Source: Phycisphaerales bacterium (GTDB lineage: Bacteria; Planctomycetota; Phycisphaerae; UBA1845; Fen-1342). Taken from it: a DNA stretch of 64,000 nt. Every line of letters starts with the position of its first letter. The first letter of the stretch is position 1. Shown here piece after piece: positions 44,688 to 61,098 of the stretch. The notes beneath the pieces were generated by a model that did no database searches, was not told where the DNA came from, and was given only the letters and a program-made list of their open reading frames with translations. A program made the translations under genes and the position numbers. The stretch lies in contig JADJXS010000001.1 of the NCBI GenBank assembly GCA_016710275.1, forward strand, positions 1,178,001-1,242,000. The letters are read 5' to 3'.

Positions 44688-45158
44688 CTATTCGGTGGGC
44701 GATGGGAAAGTCGGCGGCGGAGCGTGCGGCGGGTTCCGGTCCAGCCATTCGCGGAGGATGACCTGCGCGGCGAGGGCGTCACGCTGGCCGCTGCGGCGGG
44801 CCGCGCGGCGGTCGGCCGGGGTGTGGCCGGCGGAGCGCAGCGCGTCGTCGGCGGCGAAGCTGGTCAACCGCTCATCCTGCATGTGAACGGGGCGGCCGGA
44901 GGCGCGGCGCAGGAACTCGGCGAATTTTTCGCATCGCAAGGCCTGCGGGCCGGGGGTGCCGTCCATGTTGACCGGCAGGCCGACGACGAACTCATCGACG
45001 GGGTGATTTTCGCACCAGCGGAGGAGTGCCCGGGCGTCGCGGCCGGGGTCGTTGACGCCGGGGATGGCGGCTGTCGGGAAGGCGATGCGAACCGGGTCTT
45101 CGGCAGTCGCGATTCCGATCCGTCGGCTTCCGTAATCGATCCCGGCGTATCGTCCCAT
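44688..45158 (-). CDS. ruvX: Holliday junction resolvase-like RuvX/YqgF
   Basis: 156 residues, an RNase H-fold nuclease involved in 16S rRNA 5' processing and possibly branched-DNA cleavage. Motifs: GIDYGSRRIGIATAED (first acidic), FVVGLPVNMDGTPGPQA (Glu/Asp strand region), VHMQDERLTSFAADDAL (second acidic), and QRDALAAQVILREWLD (final Asp). ATG 45158 is the usual family start; the longer open frame to 45488 is spurious. A Pro-rich tail ends the protein. Confidence 0.9.
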   Translation of the reverse strand: MGRYAGIDYGSRRIGIATAEDPVRIAFPTAAIPGVNDPGRDARALLRWCENHPVDEFVVGLPVNMDGTPGPQALRCEKFAEFLRRASGRPVHMQDERLTSFAADDALRSAGHTPADRRAARRSGQRDALAAQVILREWLDRNPPHAPPPTFPSPTE

Positions 45159-45274
45159 AACTTCGTTTCCGTCCCTGGCCACCTGTCGGCGGGCCGGCTC
45201 ATGGTATCGTGCCGGGCGGGTGGCGGGGACGCGCGGGTTTCGAATGGGTCGGCGTTCGTGGTCGGGAGGGGGGG

Positions 45275-45302
45275 TTGCGTCGGGCGCGGCCGGCGGTATA
45301 CT
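45275..45302 (+). promoter_or_regulatory. Candidate sigma-70-type promoter for rpoB
   Basis: TTGCGT at 45275-45280, a 16-bp gap, TATACT at 45297-45302 (five of six -10 bases). It faces rpoB and lies in the gap between divergent ruvX and rpoB. Confidence 0.55.
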
Positions 45303-45817
45303 ACTTCGTTCGCATAATTTCGGCTGCGCGGCGGTGTCGCCCGGATGACGGGGGACGGCGCTGCGCGTGTCGGCTTGTCGCGAACGACTGAAACACAGCG
45401 GAAGGCCAGCGATCTTGATGGACCGCACGTCGCGATTGACCGCCTCGCCGCCGCAAGGGGGGGGATTCCAGCGAAGCTGCGAGAGCACATGCGCGCGGGC
45501 GCTGTCGTCGCCGGCATGGCGGTTCGCGCACGTGCCCCCGTTGGCGCGTGCGGTCAGGCCGGTGCGTCGCGCGGTTGCGCGGTTCGCGCGTGGGCGTGTT
45601 TCTGTCGGTGCGCGTCTCGGTCGCGAAAGGTGCGGCGCGGCGACGTCGCCGGTTCGGCGCGCCGCGCTTGCAAGCGGCGCAGCGTTGAGCGGTTCGGGTC
45701 ATGCAACTCCGGGGCGCGAGCCACGGTCGAGGTTCGGATGGAGCGCCGGCGGGAGCCTGCGGCGCCGGGTTCCGAGCGTCGTCCGCTGAGCAAACGGCCC
45801 CTGACAAGGAAGCATCC
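45303..45817 (+). other. Long untranslated leader of rpoB
   Basis: If the promoter at 45275 is used, about 505 nt separate it from the rpoB start. The stretch is very GC-rich with many CGCG palindromes. Frames at 45345 or on the minus strand have extreme Arg/Ala content and no protein-like signal. No ribosomal-protein leader, tRNA or known regulatory RNA was recognised. Confidence 0.4.
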
Positions 45818-49633
<3,816 letters not shown>

Positions 49634-49703
49634 CGGCGGGTGCGGCGGTTCGCCGCTTCCGCGGTCGCTGGCTTGGAAACCGCAGTCCATCGGGAGATGC
49701 GCC

Positions 49704-50195
49704 ATGTTCGAGGTGCAGTACGGCACGGCAGCCGACGTGACGCCGAGCGAGGTGATCGACCTCTATCGGCGCGTCAATCACTCCCTGCCGATCGGCGAGG
49801 GACAGGTGCGGGCCATGATGGCCCAGAGCGACGCCTTCGTGACGGCCCGCAGCGACGGGCGTCTGGTCGGCTTCGCGCGCGGCGTTTGTGACGGGGCGCG
49901 CGGCTTCTTCACGGAGTGCAAGCTCGACCCGGCCTGCCAGGGGCCTGGCGCTGTGACGCGCACCGACGGCCGGATCGAGCACGACAGCTACGGCATCGCC
50001 GCGGAGATGGCGCGCCGCGTGCTGGTGACGATGCACGACGCCGGCGTCTCGCGGATTGACGTGGTGGCGTGGGGCACCGAAGTGGATTTTCTGCAGGAGC
50101 TGGGTTTCAAGCGACAGGGGGGGTTGATCGGCATGTCGCTGCGCACGGATGAATGGACCTGCGGCGTCCGCGCGCCGGCCGAGGCGGCTTCGTAG
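49704..50195 (+). CDS. GNAT-family N-acetyltransferase-like protein
   Basis: 163 residues; ATG 49704 follows GGGAGA. Pattern of a small GNAT: PSEVIDLYRRVNHSLP, AFVTARSDGRLVGFARGVCD, AAEMARRVLVTMHDAGVSRI, and the closing EVDFLQELGFKRQGGLIGM, which is the usual 'FY..LGF' end. About 25 residues (around 75-100, GFFTECKLDP...) interrupt the central strand where the acetyl-CoA loop should be, so cofactor binding is not certain. It lies 70 bp after rpoB and 120 bp before rpoC, on the same strand, so it is probably transcribed with them. Confidence 0.75.
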   Translation: MFEVQYGTAADVTPSEVIDLYRRVNHSLPIGEGQVRAMMAQSDAFVTARSDGRLVGFARGVCDGARGFFTECKLDPACQGPGAVTRTDGRIEHDSYGIAAEMARRVLVTMHDAGVSRIDVVAWGTEVDFLQELGFKRQGGLIGMSLRTDEWTCGVRAPAEAAS

Positions 50196-50315
50196 CCGGC
50201 AGTCGGCGTAACGACGGACGAACGGGGTTTGTTGAGGCGAATGACGAGTAGATAACGGCGCCGTGGATGCGGGGCCGACTTGGCGGTTCCGGCAACCGGA
50301 AGGATCACGAGACTC

Positions 50316-54692
<4,377 letters not shown>

Positions 54693-54767
54693 GGGGCTGA
54701 CAGCGGCGGTCTTGTGTGAAATAGGCCCGCCCCCCGCGCGGTTGCGGGGCGCTGATTGCAGGAAAAG

Positions 54768-54820
54768 AGTGATCGCCGGATCGAGCGCCTCAGCGCTTCG
54801 TTCCGGCGATCGCTGTTTTC
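54768..54820 (+). terminator. Rho-independent terminator of the rpoB-rpoC transcript
   Basis: 13-bp stem AGTGATCGCCGGA / TCCGGCGATCGCT (one wobble) with an inner GAGCGC/GCGCTT hairpin, followed by GTTTTC. Located about 75 bp after the rpoC stop. Confidence 0.85.
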
Positions 54821-54844
54821 AGAATGGCGGCTCGGACGCCCGCG

Positions 54845-55417
54845 TCAGCGCGGCATTACGCAAGCCAGCAGCCGGTCCATGTCGTCGTCGTCGAGCGCGC
54901 AGTTGAGGTTGGCGTCGGCGCTGCACACCGCGTCGCAGTGCGGGAAGTCGGATTGATACTGGCCCGGGTGAAGTACCGCGAGAACGAACGCGTCGATGTC
55001 GCGCGAGTTCAGCACGCCGTCACAGTTCACGTCGCAGGGGACGCAACCGGTGTGAAAGTGCATGGCGCCGGCGTGCGTCACGAGCTGCGTCGTAACCTCG
55101 GCGCGCGGGGCAATCAGGGCTGCCGCGCAGGCCGCCGCTCCCGCAGCGCCCAGCGCCAGCCGTTGCCACACGCCTCCAGCGGCCGCCCGCCGCGAAGCCG
55201 CCGTGCGCTGCGGTGCGCCGAACGCGGCCATTCGCGCGGAGCACTTCCGGCAGCCGTGCACGTGGGCGCTTTCCGCGGCAGAAAGCCCGATGGCGGCGGA
55301 GGCCGAGTGCAGCCGCGCCATGCTCAGGCACCCCGCCTCGCGCGCGGGGCGACCGTCGGCCAGCGCATCCGCGTCGCGAAGGGACTGAATCAACATGAGC
55401 AGGTCGCGGTCGTGCAT
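54845..55417 (-). CDS. Membrane anti-sigma factor with extracytoplasmic dockerin-like tail
   Basis: 190 residues; start 55417 has GGAG upstream. The cytoplasmic part (about 1-85) carries the zinc-binding anti-sigma motif HxxxCxxC: His52, Cys56, Cys59 in HVHGCRKCSARM, preceded by an Ala-rich helix. One membrane segment follows (about 86-104, LALGAAGAAACAAALIAP). From about 122 a dockerin-like pair appears, CDVNCDGVLNSRDIDAFVLA and DANLNCALDDDDMDRLLACV, with six Cys; the second repeat is degenerate. It is 41 bp after the sigma factor gene, so it very likely holds that sigma factor at the membrane. A dockerin as the sensing end is unusual; see findings. Confidence 0.78.
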   Translation of the reverse strand: MHDRDLLMLIQSLRDADALADGRPAREAGCLSMARLHSASAAIGLSAAESAHVHGCRKCSARMAAFGAPQRTAASRRAAAGGVWQRLALGAAGAAACAAALIAPRAEVTTQLVTHAGAMHFHTGCVPCDVNCDGVLNSRDIDAFVLAVLHPGQYQSDFPHCDAVCSADANLNCALDDDDMDRLLACVMPR

Positions 55418-55458
55418 TGGCGGCTCCGGTCGCCGGCCCGTGGGCCGGGCGATGGTCG

Positions 55459-56097
55459 TTATTCTGCTCCCGGCTCCCCGCGCTCGGCCCCCGTTCCCCG
55501 GAACCCGCGCAGGGCCAGCCGGTTGCGGATTTTCTGCAATGCCTTGTGTTTATGGGCGTGGACGGTGCTGGCAGCCAGACTCAGCCGCCGCGAGATTTCC
55601 CGCTCCCCCAGCCCGTCCGCGGTCCATTGGACGACCTGCCGCTCAATCGGGGACAGGGCGTCCTCTCCCTTATCGGACGCAATTGCCTCGCGTAGCGCCT
55701 CGAGCAACTCGGCCAGATGCAGATGATCGGCGGTGTGCTCCGACCCGCTGGGATCGAGAATCGTAAGCAGTACTTCGTCGGTGGCCGTCAGAAGGCGCGA
55801 CTCGCGGGCGTATTTAAGCCACAGCTTGATTGTCAGGGAATAGAGATAGGTCGTGACCGCGGCCTGTTGCGGGTCGTATCGCCGCTCGTGCAGCGCCCGC
55901 CACAGTTCGACCCAGGCCCGCTGCGCGAGTTCCTCGACCAGCTCCGGGCGCCGCCCGCAGCGCTTCGTCAGGAAGCGTTTCAGCCCGCCTGCCAGCCGCT
56001 CATAAATCCGCTCAAATGCGTCCTCGTCTCCGAGTGTCGCCCGCTGGGCCAGCTCGGCGAGCGTGACGGCCGGACTGGTCGGGTCGGGAGCGGGCAT
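55459..56097 (-). CDS. ECF-like RNA polymerase sigma factor
   Basis: 212 residues from ATG 56097. Sigma region 2: ATLGDEDAFERIYERLAGGL, ELVEELAQRAWVELWRALHE, then TYLYSLTIKLWLKYARE. No region 3. Region 4 HTH: ALSPIERQVVQWTADGLGER, EISRRLSLAASTVHAHKHKA, with LuxR-like spacing. It directs RNA polymerase to a dedicated regulon and is probably inhibited by the membrane protein encoded next. The extra 22 residues up to 56163 are unlikely. The promoter must lie in the short divergent gap with the HIT gene. Confidence 0.85.
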   Translation of the reverse strand: MPAPDPTSPAVTLAELAQRATLGDEDAFERIYERLAGGLKRFLTKRCGRRPELVEELAQRAWVELWRALHERRYDPQQAAVTTYLYSLTIKLWLKYARESRLLTATDEVLLTILDPSGSEHTADHLHLAELLEALREAIASDKGEDALSPIERQVVQWTADGLGEREISRRLSLAASTVHAHKHKALQKIRNRLALRGFRGTGAERGEPGAE

Positions 56098-56184
56098 GCG
56101 CGTCGCGAATTGATACCCGCGGGCGTGCCGATTCGCCAGCAAGCCGCCCGCGTAAGATGGCAATCAGACGGGAGTACGAGCGGC

Positions 56185-56649
56185 ATGAATCGCGATCAGT
56201 GGCTGCGGAAGCGCGGCGGGGCGGATTGCGGCGTCTGTGCCGGCGCGGACCCGGCCATGAAGCGGGTGGTGGCACAACTCCCGTCCGGCATCGTTGCGCT
56301 GCAGAACGACGGCGATTTCCGCGGGTACTGCATTCTCTTCGCGCAGCGGCACGTCGTGGAGCTGCACGAACTCACGGCGGAGGAGCGACGCGACTGGGTG
56401 GAGGATGCGGCGGCCATTTCGGCGGCCGTGCAGGACGTGTGTGCGCCGGACAAGCTCAACGTGGTCATGCTCGGCAATCAGACGCCGCACCTGCACTGCC
56501 ACATCATCCCGCGTTATCTGGCTGACGGGTGGTGGGGGCGCCCGATCTGGGATCGACCGCCGGAGCGGCGGGCCGTGTTGGGCGATGACGAGGGGCAGCG
56601 CCTTGCGACGCACCTTGGGCAATTGCTGCGGGAGCGCTCCATCGGCTAG
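56185..56649 (+). CDS. HIT-family protein (histidine triad hydrolase)
   Basis: 154 residues; ATG 56185 with GGGAG upstream. The histidine triad HLHCHIIPRY has His102, His104 and His106; before it come GDFRGYCILFAQRHVVELHE and KLNVVMLGNQTP. N-terminal CGVCAG is a possible half metal site. HIT proteins hydrolyse or transfer nucleotidyl groups (Fhit/HINT/GalT-like); the C-terminal Trp-rich part (DGWWGRPIWDRPPE) resembles the small bacterial HIT/Ap4A branch. The exact substrate is unknown. Divergent from the sigma factor gene. Confidence 0.88.
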   Translation: MNRDQWLRKRGGADCGVCAGADPAMKRVVAQLPSGIVALQNDGDFRGYCILFAQRHVVELHELTAEERRDWVEDAAAISAAVQDVCAPDKLNVVMLGNQTPHLHCHIIPRYLADGWWGRPIWDRPPERRAVLGDDEGQRLATHLGQLLRERSIG

Positions 56650-56667
56650 CGCGGTCGAACGGCCCCA

Positions 56668-56925
56668 TCAGAGCAGCGGGTCGCCCCAGTCGCTCGCATA
56701 GGCGTCATCGTTGACGACGGCGAATGGCCCGTCGGCATCGACGCCGACGTCGAAGATGGCGTCTGCGATGCCCATTCCCTCGAACCACGCAAGCAACTCG
56801 TGCCGCAACAGCGACTCGTCGGAATCGTTGCGAAGGTCGAGTTGCACCAGGCGCACCTCCGTCCCGGCGAACCCGCAGCGCGGCAGGCAGCGAACGGTCG
56901 TGAGGAGTTTCCTGCGAAGCATCAT
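56668..56925 (-). CDS. Small hypothetical protein of 85 residues
   Basis: MMLRRKLLTTVRCLPRCGFA start, then TEVRLVQLDLRNDSDESLLR, HELLAWFEGMGIADAIFDVG and an acidic Trp-containing end. It looks like a small alpha/beta protein; no family recognised. A perfect TATAAT lies at 56956-56951 on this strand, so the in-frame ATG at 56952 falls inside the promoter and the start at 56925 is preferred. Confidence 0.5.
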   Translation of the reverse strand: MMLRRKLLTTVRCLPRCGFAGTEVRLVQLDLRNDSDESLLRHELLAWFEGMGIADAIFDVGVDADGPFAVVNDDAYASDWGDPLL

Positions 56926-56950
56926 CCCTGCGCCTTTCTCGCTCATCCGC

Positions 56951-56956
56951 ATTATA
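56951..56956 (-). promoter_or_regulatory. TATAAT -10 element
   Basis: Perfect -10 hexamer on the minus strand, rare in this GC-rich sequence, about 26 bp before ATG 56925. The -35 region is poor (a T-rich stretch about 17-19 bp upstream). Confidence 0.45.
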
Positions 56957-57172
56957 CGCGCGCGGAAGTGCGAGAGAAAAATCCGCGGCAAATTCGGCGC
57001 GGGCAGCGGCTGCTTCGTCCGGTAGCAACGCGGCGGTGTCGCGCTCCGCCACGGACCGAGTTGAACTGCCGCCGCTTCCCGGGGGCGTCGTTGGCGGGCA
57101 CGGACGGCTCCCGGTAGACTGCACCTTCGGCGCTGAAACAGGTGCATTGCGCCGGTTTTTCGGAGTGGTCGG

Positions 57173-58333
<1,161 letters not shown>

Positions 58334-58365
58334 GGCGCGCGGCTGCATCGCACCGGGGTGCCCAG

Positions 58366-59844
58366 ATGAACGAACTGTCCGCCGTGGTTGAACGATTCGC
58401 CGGCCGGCGCGTGCTGCTGGTCGGCGATTTCATGCTGGATCGCTATCTCTACGGCGATGCCGAGCGCATCAGCCCCGAAGCGCCGGTCCCGGTGATCCGC
58501 GTCGTCGAGCGACAGGACCAGGTCGGCGGCGCCGGCTCCGTCGCGATGAACATCTGTGCATTGGGGGCGCGCGTCCGCTGCATCGGCCTGGTCGGGCGCG
58601 ACGCGGAGGGAGCGCTCATTGCCGGCAAGCTGCGCGAGGCCGGGGCGGAGGTGAGCGGTCTGCTGGAGGTCGCCGATCGACCAACCATCACCAAGACGCG
58701 CCTGGTCGGGCTGGCCGAGCATCGCCACCGCCAGCAGATGCTGCGGGTGGACGATGAAATTGTACGGCCGCCGTCGGCATCGGACGCGGAACGACTGCTG
58801 GCCGCCGTTCATGCCGGGATGAATGACGCGGAAGTGGTCTGCCTCGAGGACTACGCCAAGGGGCTGCTGGCGCCGGAGCTGACCGCGGCAGTGATCCGCG
58901 AGGCGCGGCGGCGGGGGATTCCCGTTTATGTGGATCCGCCGCGCACCCGCGACTGGAGCAAGTTTTCCGGCTGCACACTCCTGACCCCCAACCGCGCCGA
59001 GCTGGAGTTGGCGATCGGCGGCAGCGCACCGGACGATGAGCTTGCCGCCAGGACGGCGGAACTGGTTCGCCGGCTGGAGTGCCTGCATGTGCTGGTGACG
59101 CTTGGGCGGGATGGGGCACTGCTGGTGGATGCGGCGGGGGCGGGTCGCCATTTTCCGACGCAGCCGCGCGCCGTGTATGACAACACCGGCGCCGGTGATG
59201 CCGTGCTGGCGATGCTGGCCGTTGCGACGGCCGCGGGCGCGAGCCTGGACGACGCCGTGCGCCTGGCGAACATCGCGGGCGGCCTGGAGGTCAGCAAGTT
59301 TGGCTGCGTGCCGATCACGCGGGATGAGGTGCTGCGCGAGTTGGATTCACGGCTGGGAGCGGGACGGGGAAAGGTGCGCGTCGCGGCGGAACTGGCGGCC
59401 GAGTTGAGTGCGCGGCGCCAGCGGGGTGAGACGGTGGTGTTCACCAACGGCTGTTTCGACATCCTGCACCCCGGGCACGTGGAGCTGCTGGAGCAGGCCC
59501 GCGGGCTGGGCAGCCTGCTGGTGGTCGGCCTCAACAGCGATGCGTCGGTGCGATCGCTGGGCAAGGGAGGGGACCGGCCGATCCGCCGGCAGGAGGATCG
59601 CGCCCGCATGCTCAGTGCGCTGCAATCGGTCGATCATGTCGTCGTGTTTGACGAGCCGGATCCGCTCCGGCTGATCGAGATTCTGCGGCCGGATGTTCTG
59701 GTGAAGGGCAGCGATTGGGCCGGCAAAGATGTGGTCGGGCGCGAGGTGGTGGAGCGCCGCGGCGGGCGCGTCGCGCTGGTCGATCTGGTGGAGGGCTACA
59801 GCACGACCGGCGAATTGAAGAAAATCCGCGCGGCGGGGGAGTAG
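58366..59844 (+). CDS. hldE: Bifunctional heptose-7-phosphate kinase / heptose-1-phosphate adenylyltransferase
   Basis: 492 residues. N-terminal PfkB-like kinase (about 1-330): LVGDFMLDRYLYGDAERISP, EAPVPVIRVVERQDQVGGAG, VCLEDYAKGLL, LLTPNRAELELAIGG and catalytic NTGAGDAVLAML. C-terminal nucleotidyltransferase (about 360-492): VVFTNGCFDILHPGHVELLE with HxGH, VGLNSDASVRSLGKGGDRPI and DVLVKGSDW. It makes ADP-heptose precursor for LPS inner core, showing a Gram-negative outer membrane. ATG 58366; 32 bp after sucC. Confidence 0.95.
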   Translation: MNELSAVVERFAGRRVLLVGDFMLDRYLYGDAERISPEAPVPVIRVVERQDQVGGAGSVAMNICALGARVRCIGLVGRDAEGALIAGKLREAGAEVSGLLEVADRPTITKTRLVGLAEHRHRQQMLRVDDEIVRPPSASDAERLLAAVHAGMNDAEVVCLEDYAKGLLAPELTAAVIREARRRGIPVYVDPPRTRDWSKFSGCTLLTPNRAELELAIGGSAPDDELAARTAELVRRLECLHVLVTLGRDGALLVDAAGAGRHFPTQPRAVYDNTGAGDAVLAMLAVATAAGASLDDAVRLANIAGGLEVSKFGCVPITRDEVLRELDSRLGAGRGKVRVAAELAAELSARRQRGETVVFTNGCFDILHPGHVELLEQARGLGSLLVVGLNSDASVRSLGKGGDRPIRRQEDRARMLSALQSVDHVVVFDEPDPLRLIEILRPDVLVKGSDWAGKDVVGREVVERRGGRVALVDLVEGYSTTGELKKIRAAGE

Positions 59845-59911
59845 CCGGCGCACCGATCGCGACAAGAATCCGCGCTTCGGCAAGCCACGCATTGCGGCCC
59901 AGCCGCCTACC

Positions 59912-60670
59912 CTACAACCCGCGCAGAAGGCCGCGCAAATAGCCGACCGATTCCGCGATGCGCTCGCGGATCAGTTCCCGCGTCCGCGTCTGTCCGGCCG
60001 TCCCCTCAATCTCGAGCGTCAGCGGCCCGCGGAATTTCGCCGCCGCAAGTTCCCGCAATACACCGCGAAAGTCCACAATCCCCCGTCCCAGCGCCGGGAA
60101 GTCGCGGACGCCGAATCCCCCCGGCGTATCTTTCAGATGCACCGCCGCGGTGGTCGCCGCCACCTGCCGGGCTTCTTCGACGGCGTCGGCGTGATCGTTG
60201 TAGAAGTAAACGTTGGCGGTGTCGAAGTTCAGCCGCAATGCCGGATGATCCACCGCTTCCAGCGTCCGCCGCCACTCGACCGCGCTGTGCGCGATCGGCG
60301 GGTGCGTCTCAACTGCCAGCACGACCCCCGCGCCCGCGGCCGCTTGCGCACATGCCCGCAATCGTGTGAAGACCTCCTCCGGCGACGTTCGCTCCGGCCG
60401 GGGGCAGATCAGTGCGATGTTCGTCCCCAGGCGCGCAAACGCGGGAAGCTGTGCCGCAAATTGCTCGGCGCAGTCAGGCCGATTGACGTCGCACTCGGCG
60501 TGGAGCGTCGAAGCGCGCAGCCCGAATCGCGCCAATTCATCCGCGACGGCGTTCAGTCGCTCCGGCGGCGGCACGCGAATTTCGACCGCATGGACGCCCA
60601 GCGCCGCCAGATGCGCCGGCGCCTCATCCTCAAACGGGCGATAGGTCGGCACGCGGCAGGCGATGAGCAT
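59912..60670 (-). CDS. Sugar phosphate isomerase/epimerase-like TIM-barrel protein
   Basis: 252 residues from ATG 60670 with GGAG upstream; GTG 60718 is a longer option. AP-endonuclease-2/xylose-isomerase-like barrel: HLAALGVHAVEIRVPPPERL, RASTLHAECDVNRPDC, GVVLAVETHPPIAHSAVEWR (metal Glu), LRLNFDTANVYFYNDHA (Asp, metal), AAVHLKDTPGGFGVRDFPAL (His) and GPLTLEIEGTAG (Glu). A divalent-metal sugar isomerase or epimerase; the substrate is not predictable. It converges on hldE and lies about 50 bp after the small lipoprotein gene on the same strand. Confidence 0.82.
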   Translation of the reverse strand: MLIACRVPTYRPFEDEAPAHLAALGVHAVEIRVPPPERLNAVADELARFGLRASTLHAECDVNRPDCAEQFAAQLPAFARLGTNIALICPRPERTSPEEVFTRLRACAQAAAGAGVVLAVETHPPIAHSAVEWRRTLEAVDHPALRLNFDTANVYFYNDHADAVEEARQVAATTAAVHLKDTPGGFGVRDFPALGRGIVDFRGVLRELAAAKFRGPLTLEIEGTAGQTRTRELIRERIAESVGYLRGLLRGL

Positions 60671-60722
60671 GGCGCCGCGCTCCGGCGCCGGCGGATCGTC
60701 CCGCGGCGCAGCGCTCACGGCA

Positions 60723-60881
60723 CTATTCCAGCACGCGCGTGATCAGGTAGATCACGCCGCCGGCCGTGACCGTCGTCGCAATGGCGGTCACGCCGGACGA
60801 AACGTCCACGCAGGAGGTGGTCTGAAACATGATCGCGCCTGCGGCGGCGAGCGATAGCGTCTTGAGCAGGTGTCGGCGCAT
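60723..60881 (-). CDS. Tiny putative lipoprotein, 52 residues
   Basis: MRRHLLKTLSLAAAGAIMFQ followed by TTSC, a plausible lipobox with Cys24, then a short Thr/Ala/Gly-rich segment with a hydrophobic end (VIYLITRVLE). Start ATG 60881 has AGGA upstream. Similar very small lipoproteins are common in planctomycetes but uncharacterised. The longer frame to 61121 is not credible. It is divergent from the SpoIIE gene. Confidence 0.6.
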   Translation of the reverse strand: MRRHLLKTLSLAAAGAIMFQTTSCVDVSSGVTAIATTVTAGGVIYLITRVLE

Positions 60882-61098
60882 GGGGGAGTCCTGTCGTGCA
60901 GAGGCCGGGGCACGAACTCCGGCCGGGGCGGCTGATCGGGCGCTTCGTGCGGCGCAGTGTCGCGCGATGCCCGGCCGAACTATCCGACCCCGACGCGCGC
61001 CCGTCAACCCCCCGGCCGCCCACATCATCGCGGTGCGACGGACCGCTTTGCCGGTTTGCGTGCCGCCGACGATAATCCCGCCGCGAGGAACGCCGCCG

